Counted from the stretch's first letter, positions 8,304-16,401 are shown. The stretch: DNA of 48,626 nucleotides from Rhodobacterales bacterium RIFCSPHIGHO2_02_FULL_62_130 (GCA_001828855.1 MHZT01000002.1:1-48626), one strand, 5' to 3'. Numbers and translations: made by a program. The notes: generated by a model not told the origin, from the sequence alone.

Positions 8304-9398
8304 ATGTTAAAGCCGACCTATGCCATTCCCGCCTTGCCACCCCCGGCCGAGATCGAAACCGTTCCGGTCCTGAAGGCGCTCGCTCGCGCCAGCCGCGCGC
8401 TTGCGGATCTGAAGGGTCAGGCCAAGACCATTCCGAACCAAGGCATCCTGATCGACACGCTGGCTCTTCAGGAAGCCAAAGCTTCGTCGGAAGTCGAAAA
8501 CATCGTCACAACGCAGGATGAACTGTTTCAGGCGGATGTTTTCCCTGACGATCCGCAGTCCCCGGCGGCCAAAGAAGTAGCGCTGTATCGCGACGCTCTG
8601 CGGCTCGGATACGCACGCTTGGGCGAAACCGGCGGCCTGATCCCAAATTCGGCGCTCATCGACATGTTCCGCTTGCTGAAGGGCCGCAGCGATGGATTTC
8701 GAGTGACACCGGGTACTGCCCTCAAGAACGAGCAAACAGGGGAGATCGTCTTCGTCCCCCCCCAGGATGCGCACGAAATTGTCCGCCACATGACGGCGCT
8801 CGAACGGTTCATCAACGACGATGAACTCAGCGATCTCGATCCGCTCATCAAGATGGCTTTGATCCATCATCAGTTCGAAAGCATCCACCCGTTTCCGGAT
8901 GGCAACGGACGTATCGGGCGCATCCTCAACGTACTTTATCTGACCAGAACGGGGTTGCTCGACATCCCGGTGCTCTACCTGTCGCGGTTCATCACCCGTA
9001 ACAAAGCGGACTACTACAGGCACCTTCAGGCGGTGCGCGACACGGGCGATTGGGAACCCTGGGTCATCTACATGCTGGAGGCCGTTGCAGAGACTTCTGC
9101 CACAACAGTCGAGATCGTCACCGGCATCCGACAGCAAATGGCGGACGTGAAGCATCGGCTACGTGAAGACTTGCCGAAGATTTACAGCCAGGAACTTCTG
9201 AACAACTTGTTTCGCCACCCCTATACCCGGATCGAATATCTGCAGAACGATCTGAATGTCAGTCGGCAGACGGCCGCGAAGTATCTCGACACCTTGGCCG
9301 AGCACGGCTTTGTCGAAAAGCACCGCTCTGGAAAGCACAACTACTTCATCAACGTCGCCCTGGTGAAACTCTTCCTCGACGTGTCGGGCGGACCGTAA
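8304..9398 (+). CDS. Fic family protein (AMP-transferase-like) with C-terminal winged helix
   Basis: A 364-residue Fic protein. The active-site motif HPFPDGNGRIGR is complete (His195 to Arg206), so NMP transfer from ATP to a target hydroxyl is expected. An N-terminal inhibitory motif SxxxEN (Ser61 to Asn66, ASSEVENI) marks it as self-inhibited. Residues 300-355 form a winged helix (RIEYLQNDLNVSRQTAAKYL), typical of the Fic/DUF4172-like and SO_4266-type group. No separate antitoxin gene is visible, which fits internal inhibition. It is on the plus strand in a mainly minus-strand block. The ATG at 8304 overlaps a CATGTTAA repeat. The target is unknown. Confidence 0.92.
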   Translation: MLKPTYAIPALPPPAEIETVPVLKALARASRALADLKGQAKTIPNQGILIDTLALQEAKASSEVENIVTTQDELFQADVFPDDPQSPAAKEVALYRDALRLGYARLGETGGLIPNSALIDMFRLLKGRSDGFRVTPGTALKNEQTGEIVFVPPQDAHEIVRHMTALERFINDDELSDLDPLIKMALIHHQFESIHPFPDGNGRIGRILNVLYLTRTGLLDIPVLYLSRFITRNKADYYRHLQAVRDTGDWEPWVIYMLEAVAETSATTVEIVTGIRQQMADVKHRLREDLPKIYSQELLNNLFRHPYTRIEYLQNDLNVSRQTAAKYLDTLAEHGFVEKHRSGKHNYFINVALVKLFLDVSGGP

Positions 9399-9407
9399 GC
9401 CCGACAC
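9381..9407 (+). terminator. Hairpin across the Fic stop codon
   Basis: A perfect 9-bp stem GTGTCGGGC/GCCCGACAC with a 9-base loop spans the stop codon of the Fic gene. There is no T-run, so it may end or stabilise the transcript. Confidence 0.4.
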
Positions 9408-9544
9408 CGGGCATTCGGCTCCTTAGGCGGACGTGCCGACCTCCGCGTCGGCTCAGATTTCCGGGCCAAAGAGAGGTATGAAAGCCGAACGGCCCGGATC
9501 GGGGCCCCTGCCCCGATGCCGAGCCCTCGGCAAAAGCGTGGGCA

Positions 9545-9709
9545 TTATGCCCACGGGTCGACCTCCGCGACCACCTGAACCTCGTCGCCGTCGATTTCAT
9601 CGGCGGGGACAGCGCCGAAGGTTCCATCCCCTGCCTGAAAGACGACGATCGAGACCATGAGCGTGGCGGCGAGAGAGGCTGCGAAGGCGTGAGCATCTTT
9701 GCGGGACAT
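9545..9709 (-). CDS. Small membrane-anchored protein
   Basis: A 54-residue protein starting MSRKDAHAFAASLAATLMV. Residues 8-28 are hydrophobic and could be a membrane anchor or signal peptide; the rest is acidic (DEIDGDEVQVVAEVD). AGGAG lies upstream of the ATG at good spacing, and a nested hairpin in the leader could mask it, which favours a real gene. No family is recognised. It stands alone between the convergent Fic gene and a non-coding stretch. Confidence 0.55.
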   Translation of the reverse strand: MSRKDAHAFAASLAATLMVSIVVFQAGDGTFGAVPADEIDGDEVQVVAEVDPWA

Positions 9710-9718
9710 CTGTTTGGC

Positions 9719-9759
9719 TCCTGTCTGGGAGGCGGGGGACCATCCCCCGCGCGACAGGA
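9719..9759 (-). promoter_or_regulatory. Nested hairpin masking the ribosome site of the 54-residue gene
   Basis: On the minus strand TCCTGTC pairs with GACAGGA (9753-9759 with 9719-9725), enclosing a second perfect stem GGGGGA/TCCCCC with loop TGG. GACAGGA contains most of the AGGAG ribosome site, so folding would block translation. The layout resembles the leaders at 1303, 3177 and 12858 but the sequence differs. Confidence 0.45.
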
Positions 9760-10112
9760 CCCCGCAGGCCCGAAGACTGGCTGACATCACCGGGTGCGTT
9801 CGGCCCCCATCTTCAAACGGGGCCGAATCCGCCCGGCGGCACGGGCTTGCCCGTAGTCCGACCCCTCGCGGGTTGATCTCAAAGACAGGATTCGGGGCAA
9901 GGAAGGGAATGGCGAGCGGGGGATGGTGCCCCAACGTCAGGAGCCGATTGTCCCGTTAATGCTTGGAACGCCGCCCGCCTCCCGGGCAGGCTCTTGCTTC
10001 AAGACCTCCGTCTTTGGGGGATGGATGCTCTGGCGCTCCGCGATTTCGCGGGACGAGGGCGTGGTCGGTGAGAGGCCCGCCCGTGGGTGGGCCCCTCACG
10101 CATTGTCAAGGC
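9760..10112. other. Non-coding region with two strong hairpins
   Basis: About 350 bp without a supported gene. A perfect 9-bp stem TTCGGCCCC/GGGGCCGAA lies at 9799-9827 in the leader of the 54-residue gene. A 13-bp stem at 10068-10099 (GTGAG...CTCAC with one mismatch and one wobble) lies just past the stop of the next gene upstream and may end its transcript. Nothing else was recognised. Confidence 0.4.
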
Positions 10113-10586
10113 TCAGGCGGCCAAGTCCGCGCCCCATGCCCTCTCGCCGTCCTCGGCACCGACGATATCGAGCCTCGCGTTGCGATAGCCTTCCCGTGCA
10201 ATCCAGAGCTCGGCCGCGGTGATGGATTCCGCGAGATGCAGCAGCTCAGTGTTGCCACTGAAGTCCAGAAGCACGCGCACCTGTCCGGACTTGGGTTCCT
10301 CGGCCACATCGAAGATCAACCGGCTGTCCGCCGAATGGCTGCGCATGATGGTGACGAGAATGACCCCATCCGAGGAGAAGTTGCCCTCATGCAGCGTGAA
10401 GGAGGCCGGTGCCGTCCAGGTCGGATAGACCCGGGGTGGCTCCTTCTTCACAAGACGGCCGATTCCGTTTGAGCGCTCCCAGGCCGCGAGCTTCTTCGTG
10501 AACCGTGCCGGCGGCTTGGGACTGCCGTCGGTGTAGCGAATGAGCGCCCCGAGGGGAGCTGTGTCGATGATGGTTGTTGCAGACAT
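10113..10586 (-). CDS. Conserved hypothetical protein
   Basis: A 157-residue soluble protein starting MSATTIIDTAPLGALIRY. A basic segment follows (KPPARFTKKLAAWERSNG, residues 24-41), then a probable beta-rich part (FTLHEGNFSSDGVILVTI) and a helical tail containing AELWIAREGYRNARLDIVG. The N-terminus looks like a conserved plasmid protein of Rhodobacterales, but I do not know its role. It is a single gene in the same orientation as the ParB-like gene upstream, separated by 100 bp that holds a hairpin terminator and an AT-rich promoter-like stretch. A GAGTGCG/CGCATTC hairpin lies just before its ribosome site. Confidence 0.6.
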   Translation of the reverse strand: MSATTIIDTAPLGALIRYTDGSPKPPARFTKKLAAWERSNGIGRLVKKEPPRVYPTWTAPASFTLHEGNFSSDGVILVTIMRSHSADSRLIFDVAEEPKSGQVRVLLDFSGNTELLHLAESITAAELWIAREGYRNARLDIVGAEDGERAWGADLAA

Positions 10587-10651
10587 GATTCCTCATCTCG
10601 AATGCGAGTATCCGCACTCATCATATTGATATTGCTGTATTTTGCGAGATT

Positions 10652-10671
10652 GGGGCGGGTTTCCCCGCCCC
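10652..10671 (-). terminator. GC-rich hairpin after the ParB-like gene
   Basis: A perfect 8-bp stem GGGGCGGG/CCCGCCCC with a GAAA-type loop on the minus strand, 15 bp past the ParB-like stop codon. It shares its core with the hairpin after ssb. No T-run follows. Confidence 0.5.
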
Positions 10672-10685
10672 CCGGATAGCTCAGA

Positions 10686-12857
10686 TCACTCCGCTGCCAT
10701 CATCGACGCATCGCTGTCCGGCAGATCAGCCGTCAGGAAGGCCGGGAGATCGACCTGTTCGGGATGACCAGCGTCCTCCCCCTGCCCTTCTCCGACCGCC
10801 TCGCCGTCGAGCGCCACCAGATCGGCCCGGCGCAGGACCTCGGGCAACCAGCCGCTGCCTTTGAGGAGCCGCTCGGCTTCCGTGGCCATCTCACCCTTCT
10901 TCAGATGGTCGAGCAGCTGCGCGGTGCCCTCCCCCCTTGCCTCGCGCACAGCCTCGAGGATTCGGGCCTTCGGCACGCGGTTGAGGTAGCCATCGACCGT
11001 CGGCTCCCAGCCTGCCTCGACCATGTCGAGATCGACAGCACGCGCCACCAGATCGGCATGCGCCATGCGGCGGGTCAGGCCGCCGGCCGAGATGCCTGCA
11101 CCATAGGAGTTCACCTTCTCATGAAGCGCATTGATGCCGAAGCTGAGGCAATGCGCCAGAAGCGCCAGACGGCTGCTTTGGTCGAGGACCGTCAGATAGT
11201 CCCAGAGCGCGGCATCGTCTCCGAGGGGCAGATCGACCTCCCAGGCCGCATGACGTTCGTCGACCAGCTTGGCCACCACGCTGTCCTTCAGATCGGGCGC
11301 CTGCGCCGACATGTAGACATGACGCACCGAAGCCTCGAGGCAGCTGCCCGAGGCGGAGGAGGTGCGGAAGGTATCCGTCACGAGCTTCAGGAGCAGGAGC
11401 GTCAGCGCCACATCCGGCGAACGCCCGATGGCCTCGCGCAGCGCAAGGGTCCTGTGGGCAGTCAGTTCCATGACCAACCGCTCAGGCAGCGGCTTCAGCG
11501 CGCCGTCGTCTTCCTCCTCGGACGCATCCACGCCGATCGGCTGACCACCCGAGGTGATGACAGTGCCGCCAGCCGGACTGGTCGACGGGTTCCATCTGGA
11601 ACCAGCGCCCTCACCCCCCTGCCCCATGCCGTCCGCGCCATCGCCATCCTGGACCGCGGTCTCCTCGCCTGGCTCATCCTCAGGCCGGACATAGCCGCGA
11701 TAAACGGCGAGCGCGCCTTCCCGATCAAGCGTGACGAAGACGCCCGCGCGCCCGACCTCGGCCGGATCGTAGATCAGCGGCCGCTGCTCGAGCTCTTCCA
11801 TCGCCGTCTCGAGCTGACCAAGCCGGGCGTCGATCTCCTCGGGGTATTCGTCCTGGCCGGAGTATTCCTCTTCCAGCGCACGATACTCGGCGAGGAGCGT
11901 CGCATGGGCCGCGCTGTCTTCGTCGGTCAGCGGAGCGGGATCACCGGCCAGACGCCGCAGACCGTGGCTGTAGCCATAGGGCAGATCGGTCGCTACCTCG
12001 ATCCACTTCCAGCCTTCGGCGACCAGCGCCTCGGCTTCGGCCTGAAGCTTCTCGGCCACCAGCCGATCAAGCAGGGCAGGGTCCTCGAGCCAGCCGCCGT
12101 CATCACCTTGGAAGAGGTCGCGCAGGACAACACCGCCCGCCGCCTCGTAGGCATCGATACCGACGAAGACAGCGCGGCGATCCGAGGCCCGGACCGAGGT
12201 TTCCGTCAGAATGCGCCGGATGGCGTAGGGCTCTTTGTTCCAGGAGTTCTTCACAGCCTCCCAGACGTGAACCTGACGCGCGTGGTCCGGGTTCACCGTG
12301 AAGGCCATCAGCTGTTCCAGCGTCATGCCATCCTCGGCATAGACCTCGAGGAGGGCAGGGGCCACGGAGGCGAGCTTGAGGCGCTGCTTGACGATCTGCG
12401 GCGTGACGAAGAAGGCCGCCGCGATCGCCTCCTCGCCCTGACCCTTCTCGCGCAGAGCCACGAAGGCGCGGAACTGATCCAGCGGATGCAGGGCAACGCG
12501 CTGCATGTTCTCTGCCAGCGAGTCGTCCTCGGCGAGGATCTCCGACGCGGCATCCCGTACGATGCAGGGGATCGGCGCGGTCTTGGCCAACCGCTTCTGC
12601 TTCACCAGCAGCGACAGCGCCTGGAAGCGACGACCACCGGCGGGGATCTCGAACATGCCGGTCTCGACACCATCGGCATCGACAACAGGCCGGACGTTCA
12701 ATCCCTGCAGGAGCCCGCGGCGGGCGATGTCTTCGGCCAATTCCTCGACCGAGATGCCGGCCTTGATGCGCCGCACGTTGGACTGGCTCAGCATGAGCTT
12801 GTTGAAGGGGATGTCCCGCGATGGGGACAGGACAACGTTCTGGGCTGCTTTCGCCAT
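10686..12857 (-). CDS. Large ParB/Spo0J-like nuclease-domain protein
   Basis: A 723-residue protein. Residues 15-125 form a ParB N-terminal domain (IPFNKLMLSQSNVRR, then EIPAGGRRFQALSLLVKQK and a DDSLAENMQR motif), followed by a helix-turn-helix region (AAAFFVTPQIVKQRLKLASV, about 145-165). The remaining 550 residues are long, acidic and family-specific. It is distinct from RepB, the partition protein at 14301-15230. Such large ParB-like proteins are typical of Rhodobacterales and rhizobial plasmid accessory blocks and are not shown to partition plasmids. I chose the ATG at 12857 (MAKAAQ) because GGAGAAG precedes it and a conserved leader RNA lies directly upstream. The polarity of GGGCAGGG octamers switches within this gene. 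Confidence 0.88.
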   Translation of the reverse strand: MAKAAQNVVLSPSRDIPFNKLMLSQSNVRRIKAGISVEELAEDIARRGLLQGLNVRPVVDADGVETGMFEIPAGGRRFQALSLLVKQKRLAKTAPIPCIVRDAASEILAEDDSLAENMQRVALHPLDQFRAFVALREKGQGEEAIAAAFFVTPQIVKQRLKLASVAPALLEVYAEDGMTLEQLMAFTVNPDHARQVHVWEAVKNSWNKEPYAIRRILTETSVRASDRRAVFVGIDAYEAAGGVVLRDLFQGDDGGWLEDPALLDRLVAEKLQAEAEALVAEGWKWIEVATDLPYGYSHGLRRLAGDPAPLTDEDSAAHATLLAEYRALEEEYSGQDEYPEEIDARLGQLETAMEELEQRPLIYDPAEVGRAGVFVTLDREGALAVYRGYVRPEDEPGEETAVQDGDGADGMGQGGEGAGSRWNPSTSPAGGTVITSGGQPIGVDASEEEDDGALKPLPERLVMELTAHRTLALREAIGRSPDVALTLLLLKLVTDTFRTSSASGSCLEASVRHVYMSAQAPDLKDSVVAKLVDERHAAWEVDLPLGDDAALWDYLTVLDQSSRLALLAHCLSFGINALHEKVNSYGAGISAGGLTRRMAHADLVARAVDLDMVEAGWEPTVDGYLNRVPKARILEAVREARGEGTAQLLDHLKKGEMATEAERLLKGSGWLPEVLRRADLVALDGEAVGEGQGEDAGHPEQVDLPAFLTADLPDSDASMMAAE

Positions 12858-12912
12858 CAGATCTTCTCCACGACGGGCATCGGAAGCCACTCTCCCGATC
12901 TCACTTCCCGTC
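12858..12912 (-). promoter_or_regulatory. radC-motif-like leader RNA, copy 3
   Basis: Outer stem GACGGG/CCCGTC (12907-12912 with 12872-12877), inner stem GGGAG/CTTCC (12892-12896 with 12882-12886, one G-U pair), loop AGTGG, linker GATG, then GGAGAAG and the ATG of the ParB-like gene. Compared with copy 2 the stems agree, the loops are both five bases of the form ARTGG-like, and the inner stem changes C to T while still pairing. Confidence 0.6.
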
Positions 12913-12948
12913 ACCCATCAAACCCCCAACCTTTCTCTCTCTTCTGCG

Positions 12949-12968
12949 TTCTTGACCGCGGTCAAGAA
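12949..12968. promoter_or_regulatory. parS: parS-like centromere palindrome 1
   Basis: A perfect 20-bp palindrome with core CTTGACCGCGGTCAAG, 17 bp beyond the repC stop codon. Two more copies flank the repB-repC junction. RepABC plasmids carry palindromic parS sites of this kind bound by RepB. Confidence 0.8.
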
Positions 12969-12984
12969 GTCCAAGCTGCTTGTT

Positions 12985-14097
12985 CTATGCGCCCAGGATC
13001 GTTTCAAAGTATGCCTCGGGCTGCCTGATCGTTTCTCCTTTTCCCAACAGGTAATCTAAGATCACTAGAAGCCGTCCAGCGCCGGTTTTCTGGAGGCCAC
13101 GCATCAGCTTTTCCTGGCGTATTCTAAGCAATCGCCCGATATCGAAGAGAACACGGTTGAGGGCTTCTCCTGTTCGAGGTGGGTCTGGAAAGAAGTCAGA
13201 GACATGTGTGAAGTCTGTCCATGACATTTTTGCAGGGTCTCGGTTCATGGAAGGCCCCGCACTGTTTTGGTCAGCGCCGGTCTGCTTTGCCTGCTCGTCT
13301 TTCTTAAAAGATTCTTTTTTTATGGACTCTATCTGCCGGTCATTTTGTCCGTTTCTGGCGGACATTTCGCGCATGCTAGCATCGCTGTGGGCTTGGTCGT
13401 GTGCAGGGACATCGTCTATGGGCACGCTTGAACTCTCGCACTCTCCGTAGCTCTGCGCGGCCTTGGCTCCGAGTTCGCGGAGATCAGCGATGATCTGCAA
13501 GATTGCATCAACCGTGAGGGTTGCTCGTCGAAGGATGTTCCTGATCGTTCCGAGTGAGGACAATCGCGCTTCGTCGAGGCGCTGGTCCTGAAGGAGGGAT
13601 GCGCGCAGTGCTAGTGCTTCTGCCCTGAGGGAGCGAAGGCGTTCACGCTTCTCCGCAACCTTCAACGCTTCGGCCGCCAGTGCGTCGTGGTTCTGTATCA
13701 GTGGGTTCAAGTCGATCCCAAACGCGTCCCGGATGATGCCGCCATACCTCAGGGGGAAGCGTTTGCCGTTTGCCGAGTTCTTCCGGTCGATGAGGCCGGC
13801 TGCGTCAAGACGGCCCAAGCAGCGACGTAGGGTCCTCTCATCGACGCCGTTTGCGCGCTCAGACAAGGAGGCGTTGGATGGGAACACAACGGTAAGTTTG
13901 GGTGTGGTCTCACCATTTGTGGTTTGTCGATCACGGGGAAGAAAGCTGATCAGGGCCGTCAAGACTGTGATGTCGTTGCTCGTCAGGCCAAGTTCTTTCC
14001 GCAGGGCGCGTACCGGTCCCAGAAGTTCGTAGATAGTAGGGCAGGCAATAGCTCTCGGTTCCGCCATGGCGGTTCGTGTTTGGGTTACATGTCTCAT
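12985..14097 (-). CDS. repC: RepC replication initiator
   Basis: About 370 residues from the ATG at 14097. Residues 15-130 hold the conserved initiator winged-helix part (ELLGPVRALRKELGLTSND, VFPSNASLSERANGVDERTL, DAAGLIDRKNSANGKRFPLR), characteristic of RepC. A variable linker and a C-terminal RQPEAYFETIL-type end follow. RepC binds the origin inside its own gene and limits copy number. It is the third gene of a repA-repB-repC order. An in-frame TTG at 14169 would extend it, but it lies inside the antisense RNA promoter, so 14097 is preferred even though its ribosome site is weak. Expression should be limited by the antisense RNA. Confidence 0.9.
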   Translation of the reverse strand: MRHVTQTRTAMAEPRAIACPTIYELLGPVRALRKELGLTSNDITVLTALISFLPRDRQTTNGETTPKLTVVFPSNASLSERANGVDERTLRRCLGRLDAAGLIDRKNSANGKRFPLRYGGIIRDAFGIDLNPLIQNHDALAAEALKVAEKRERLRSLRAEALALRASLLQDQRLDEARLSSLGTIRNILRRATLTVDAILQIIADLRELGAKAAQSYGECESSSVPIDDVPAHDQAHSDASMREMSARNGQNDRQIESIKKESFKKDEQAKQTGADQNSAGPSMNRDPAKMSWTDFTHVSDFFPDPPRTGEALNRVLFDIGRLLRIRQEKLMRGLQKTGAGRLLVILDYLLGKGETIRQPEAYFETILGA

Positions 14098-14140
14098 GGT
14101 GTTTCGGAAGAAAAAGCTTCCCCGGTCACCGCGAGCGGTG

Positions 14141-14169
14141 TTGAACTCGATTCGTTTTGAGGGTATCAA
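14141..14169 (+). promoter_or_regulatory. Promoter of the antisense ctRNA
   Basis: TTGAAC (14141-14146) and TATCAA (14164-14169) are separated by exactly 17 bp on the plus strand, opposite to repC. Transcription would start near 14176 and meet the terminator at 14193-14231. Confidence 0.65.
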
Positions 14170-14175
14170 TCAGGT

Positions 14176-14231
14176 GTCGAGACTGATTGAGGCCCTTCGG
14201 AAGCACCGCTTTCGGGGGGTCTTTCCTTTTC
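14176..14231 (+). ncRNA. Counter-transcribed RNA (IncA/ctRNA) of repABC
   Basis: A transcript of about 55 bases is predicted from the promoter just upstream to an intrinsic terminator whose 12-bp stem (14193-14204 with 14208-14219, loop ACC, some wobbles) is followed by TCTTTCCTTTTCT. It is complementary to the repC leader, 80 bases before the repC ATG. Position between repB and repC, size and single terminator stem all match the small antisense RNAs that control repC translation and incompatibility in repABC plasmids. A perfect 7-bp stem CAATCAG/CTGATTG (14167-14189) in the target leader may take part in the switch. Confidence 0.75.
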
Positions 14232-14270
14232 TAGCCGGTCCTCCTTTCGTTTTCTGCTCGTTGCTCTTGA

Positions 14271-14292
14271 TGTCTTGACCGCGGTCAAGACA
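14271..14292. promoter_or_regulatory. parS: parS-like centromere palindrome 2
   Basis: A perfect 22-bp palindrome with core CTTGACCGCGGTCAAG, in the repB-repC spacer, 8 bp from the repB stop codon. Confidence 0.8.
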
Positions 14293-14300
14293 CGGGGTCG

Positions 14301-15230
14301 TCACTCTGGGCCATCTTGACCGCGGTCAAGAAGCTCGCTGATCAGCTTCCGGATGGCGTCTTCAACGCGCGGGGCAAGGTCAGGGTCCACATCGATGGTG
14401 ATGCGATTGCCTTTGCGGCCGATCTTCACGCGCTCACCTTGCTCAACCTTGGGTGTAGTTGCCTTGGTGGCCGTAAGCAGCGTAACCGCTGCGTCAAGTC
14501 GGTCTGGGCCTGGCAAGTTGCGGGGGATTTCACGGGCAACTTCTCTGGCTCTCGCGACGTCCTTCTCGCACAGCCTGAAAAGCTTCTCCCAGACTCGCCG
14601 ACCAACGCCGTGTGCAGGTCCGATAGCTTGGATCAGCTCCATCGGAATGCCGGTTGCGATACGGTTCATCCGCGAGACGAGCGACTCGTCGATCTGAAGT
14701 GCCCGATAGGCGATGGTCTGTGCGTTCTTGCGTGTCTCGTCAGTTTTACCAAGTTCCCGAATGATCCCAGCGACGAACAGGGCCCTCTCGATAAACGAGG
14801 GGTCTTGGCGGGCATTGTTTTCCACGCCTTGAGCGATCAGAGCTTCCTCTTCGGTCATCTCCATGACCGTCGCACGCACCTTCTGACCAAGCTCACGACA
14901 GGCGAGAAGACGGCGGCGCCCATAGACGATCTCAAGTGCTCCGTCCTGGGTTCGGCGGACAAGAATGGGAACCTTTTGCCCATGTTCCCGGATTGAGGAG
15001 ACAAGTTCTTCTAGGCCATCGCTCGGATCGATACGGTCCATGACCGCGGACATCCGCACGGTGCTCGGGTCAATCAGGCGCGTGGCGTGTTTGTCTTCTT
15101 CGAGCACAGATGCCTGCGCACGAGCGACTGTCGGGCTCGTGCGCTTCAGATCGAGATCCGCACCTTCGTCCGGCGTTGCGGTATTGCCCATCGCGTTCTT
15201 GAGTGAGTCCCCGAAGACCTTACGCGCCAT
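14301..15230 (-). CDS. repB: RepB plasmid partition protein
   Basis: A 309-residue RepB/ParB. After a basic N-terminus (MARKVFGDSLKNAM), residues 60-140 contain the ParB domain with GLEELVSSIREHGQKVPILV and the box YGRRRLLACRELG, followed by an ENNARQDPSFIERALF segment and a helix-turn-helix around 165-205. It binds parS and is recruited by RepA for plasmid segregation. The start overlaps the end of repA by 11 bp, so the two are translationally coupled. Its last codons contain one of the three parS-like palindromes. Length and order are normal for repABC. Confidence 0.93.
   Translation of the reverse strand: MARKVFGDSLKNAMGNTATPDEGADLDLKRTSPTVARAQASVLEEDKHATRLIDPSTVRMSAVMDRIDPSDGLEELVSSIREHGQKVPILVRRTQDGALEIVYGRRRLLACRELGQKVRATVMEMTEEEALIAQGVENNARQDPSFIERALFVAGIIRELGKTDETRKNAQTIAYRALQIDESLVSRMNRIATGIPMELIQAIGPAHGVGRRVWEKLFRLCEKDVARAREVAREIPRNLPGPDRLDAAVTLLTATKATTPKVEQGERVKIGRKGNRITIDVDPDLAPRVEDAIRKLISELLDRGQDGPE
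14314..14331. promoter_or_regulatory. parS: parS-like centromere palindrome 3, inside repB
   Basis: An 18-bp perfect palindrome with core CTTGACCGCGGTCAAG within the 3' end of the repB coding sequence, 40 bp from copy 2. Confidence 0.75.
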
Positions 15231-16401
15231 GGCTACGCCCCCACGCCTTGAGGATTTCGCGTTCGACTTCGTCGGTCACGCGCGAAACGGACTCGATCGC
15301 ACGCTCGTAGGTTCTGCGGTTCACGTCGCGAGGTTCGACCTCAAAGATGCTCTGCTGGGTGTTTGCGGCATCACCTACCGCTGTCGACTTCAGGAACTCG
15401 GCAGGGAGGACCGCATCGCCAAGGACCGTCCGAAGCAGAGACGAGATCTGGACCTGTGGACCGTCGGTGTTCTCGTAGCGGGTGATCAGCACCCGCACGA
15501 AGTTCAGGCCGTGCTCGGGAGCATGCGCCTCGACGACGCCCATCAGGTTGCTCGCCATGCCGAGAAAGCTTGCCAGAGACATGACGTCAAGCATGGATGC
15601 GTTGAGCGGGATCAGGACCCCAGTGGAAGCAAAGAGGGCGGAGATCACCGAGAAGTTCAGCTGCGGCGGCGTGTCGAAGATCACCACATCATATCGGTTC
15701 AAGACAGGCTCAAGCGCTTCACGGATCCGACTGTGGAACGTGGTGGCACCGTGTCTGAAGCTCAAAGCGACCTCAAACTCGTACTCCATGATGTCCATGG
15801 ATGCCGGAATCAGATCCACTGTCGGGAAGTTCGTTTTTCGAATGATATCTGAGGCGGGCAGGGGCCCCTCGGATCGGATCAGATCGTAGGAGGTCGGCAT
15901 GTCCGGATCGAGTTCAGGGGTAACCCCGAACAGGTTTGTCAGACTTGCCTGGCTGTCGAGGTCGATAAGCAGGACCCGATAGCCGCGCAGGCCCAGAAGC
16001 TGACCAACATGAGCAACGGTCGATGTTTTCGCGCTGCCGCCCTTCAGGTTGAAGATCGTCACGACCTGGCACGGTTCGCCGGCTCTTCTGTGAGGGTGCT
16101 CATCGGGCTTGATCCTACCCGTCTCAAGAAGGACGCGTTGGGCTTCGACCATGTCCTCGGCAGAGAAGCTGCGGCGGTTGCCACCCTCGAGCAGGCCTTC
16201 CGGAAAACCTTCGAGATTTGACACATGATGGCGGAAGGTGTTCTGGTTGATCCGAAGCAGATCGGCTGCTTCCCGCATCGCGAAGCGACGGAGACCCTTC
16301 TGGGCATCCGGTGGGAACGTCTCCTGCGCATGTTCACGCAACCGGCTACCGAGCCGCTTGGACATTACATCGAATCTTTGGGAGGCCCGTATCCCGCTCA
16401 T
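15220..16401 (-). CDS. repA: RepA (ParA-type) partition ATPase
   Basis: A 393-residue ParA-family ATPase from the ATG at 16401 (MSGIRASQRF), which has GAGGG in front. The N-terminal part (about 35-80) is a DNA-binding helix-turn-helix (REAADLLRINQNTFRHHV). The deviant Walker A box KGGSAKTS is at about 120-127, followed by LLIDLDSQASLTNLFG and DVVIFDTPPQLNFSV. RepA with ADP normally represses the repABC promoter, and with ATP moves plasmid copies together with RepB. It is the first gene of the operon. The 257 bp upstream should hold the operon promoter; I could not settle its -35 and -10 boxes. Confidence 0.94.
   Translation of the reverse strand: MSGIRASQRFDVMSKRLGSRLREHAQETFPPDAQKGLRRFAMREAADLLRINQNTFRHHVSNLEGFPEGLLEGGNRRSFSAEDMVEAQRVLLETGRIKPDEHPHRRAGEPCQVVTIFNLKGGSAKTSTVAHVGQLLGLRGYRVLLIDLDSQASLTNLFGVTPELDPDMPTSYDLIRSEGPLPASDIIRKTNFPTVDLIPASMDIMEYEFEVALSFRHGATTFHSRIREALEPVLNRYDVVIFDTPPQLNFSVISALFASTGVLIPLNASMLDVMSLASFLGMASNLMGVVEAHAPEHGLNFVRVLITRYENTDGPQVQISSLLRTVLGDAVLPAEFLKSTAVGDAANTQQSIFEVEPRDVNRRTYERAIESVSRVTDEVEREILKAWGRSHGA

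Noticed and set aside
10764-13028. Plus-strand open frame of 754 codons
   Set aside because: A mirror of the ParB-like gene; the minus-strand frame has clear domains, and this one has none.
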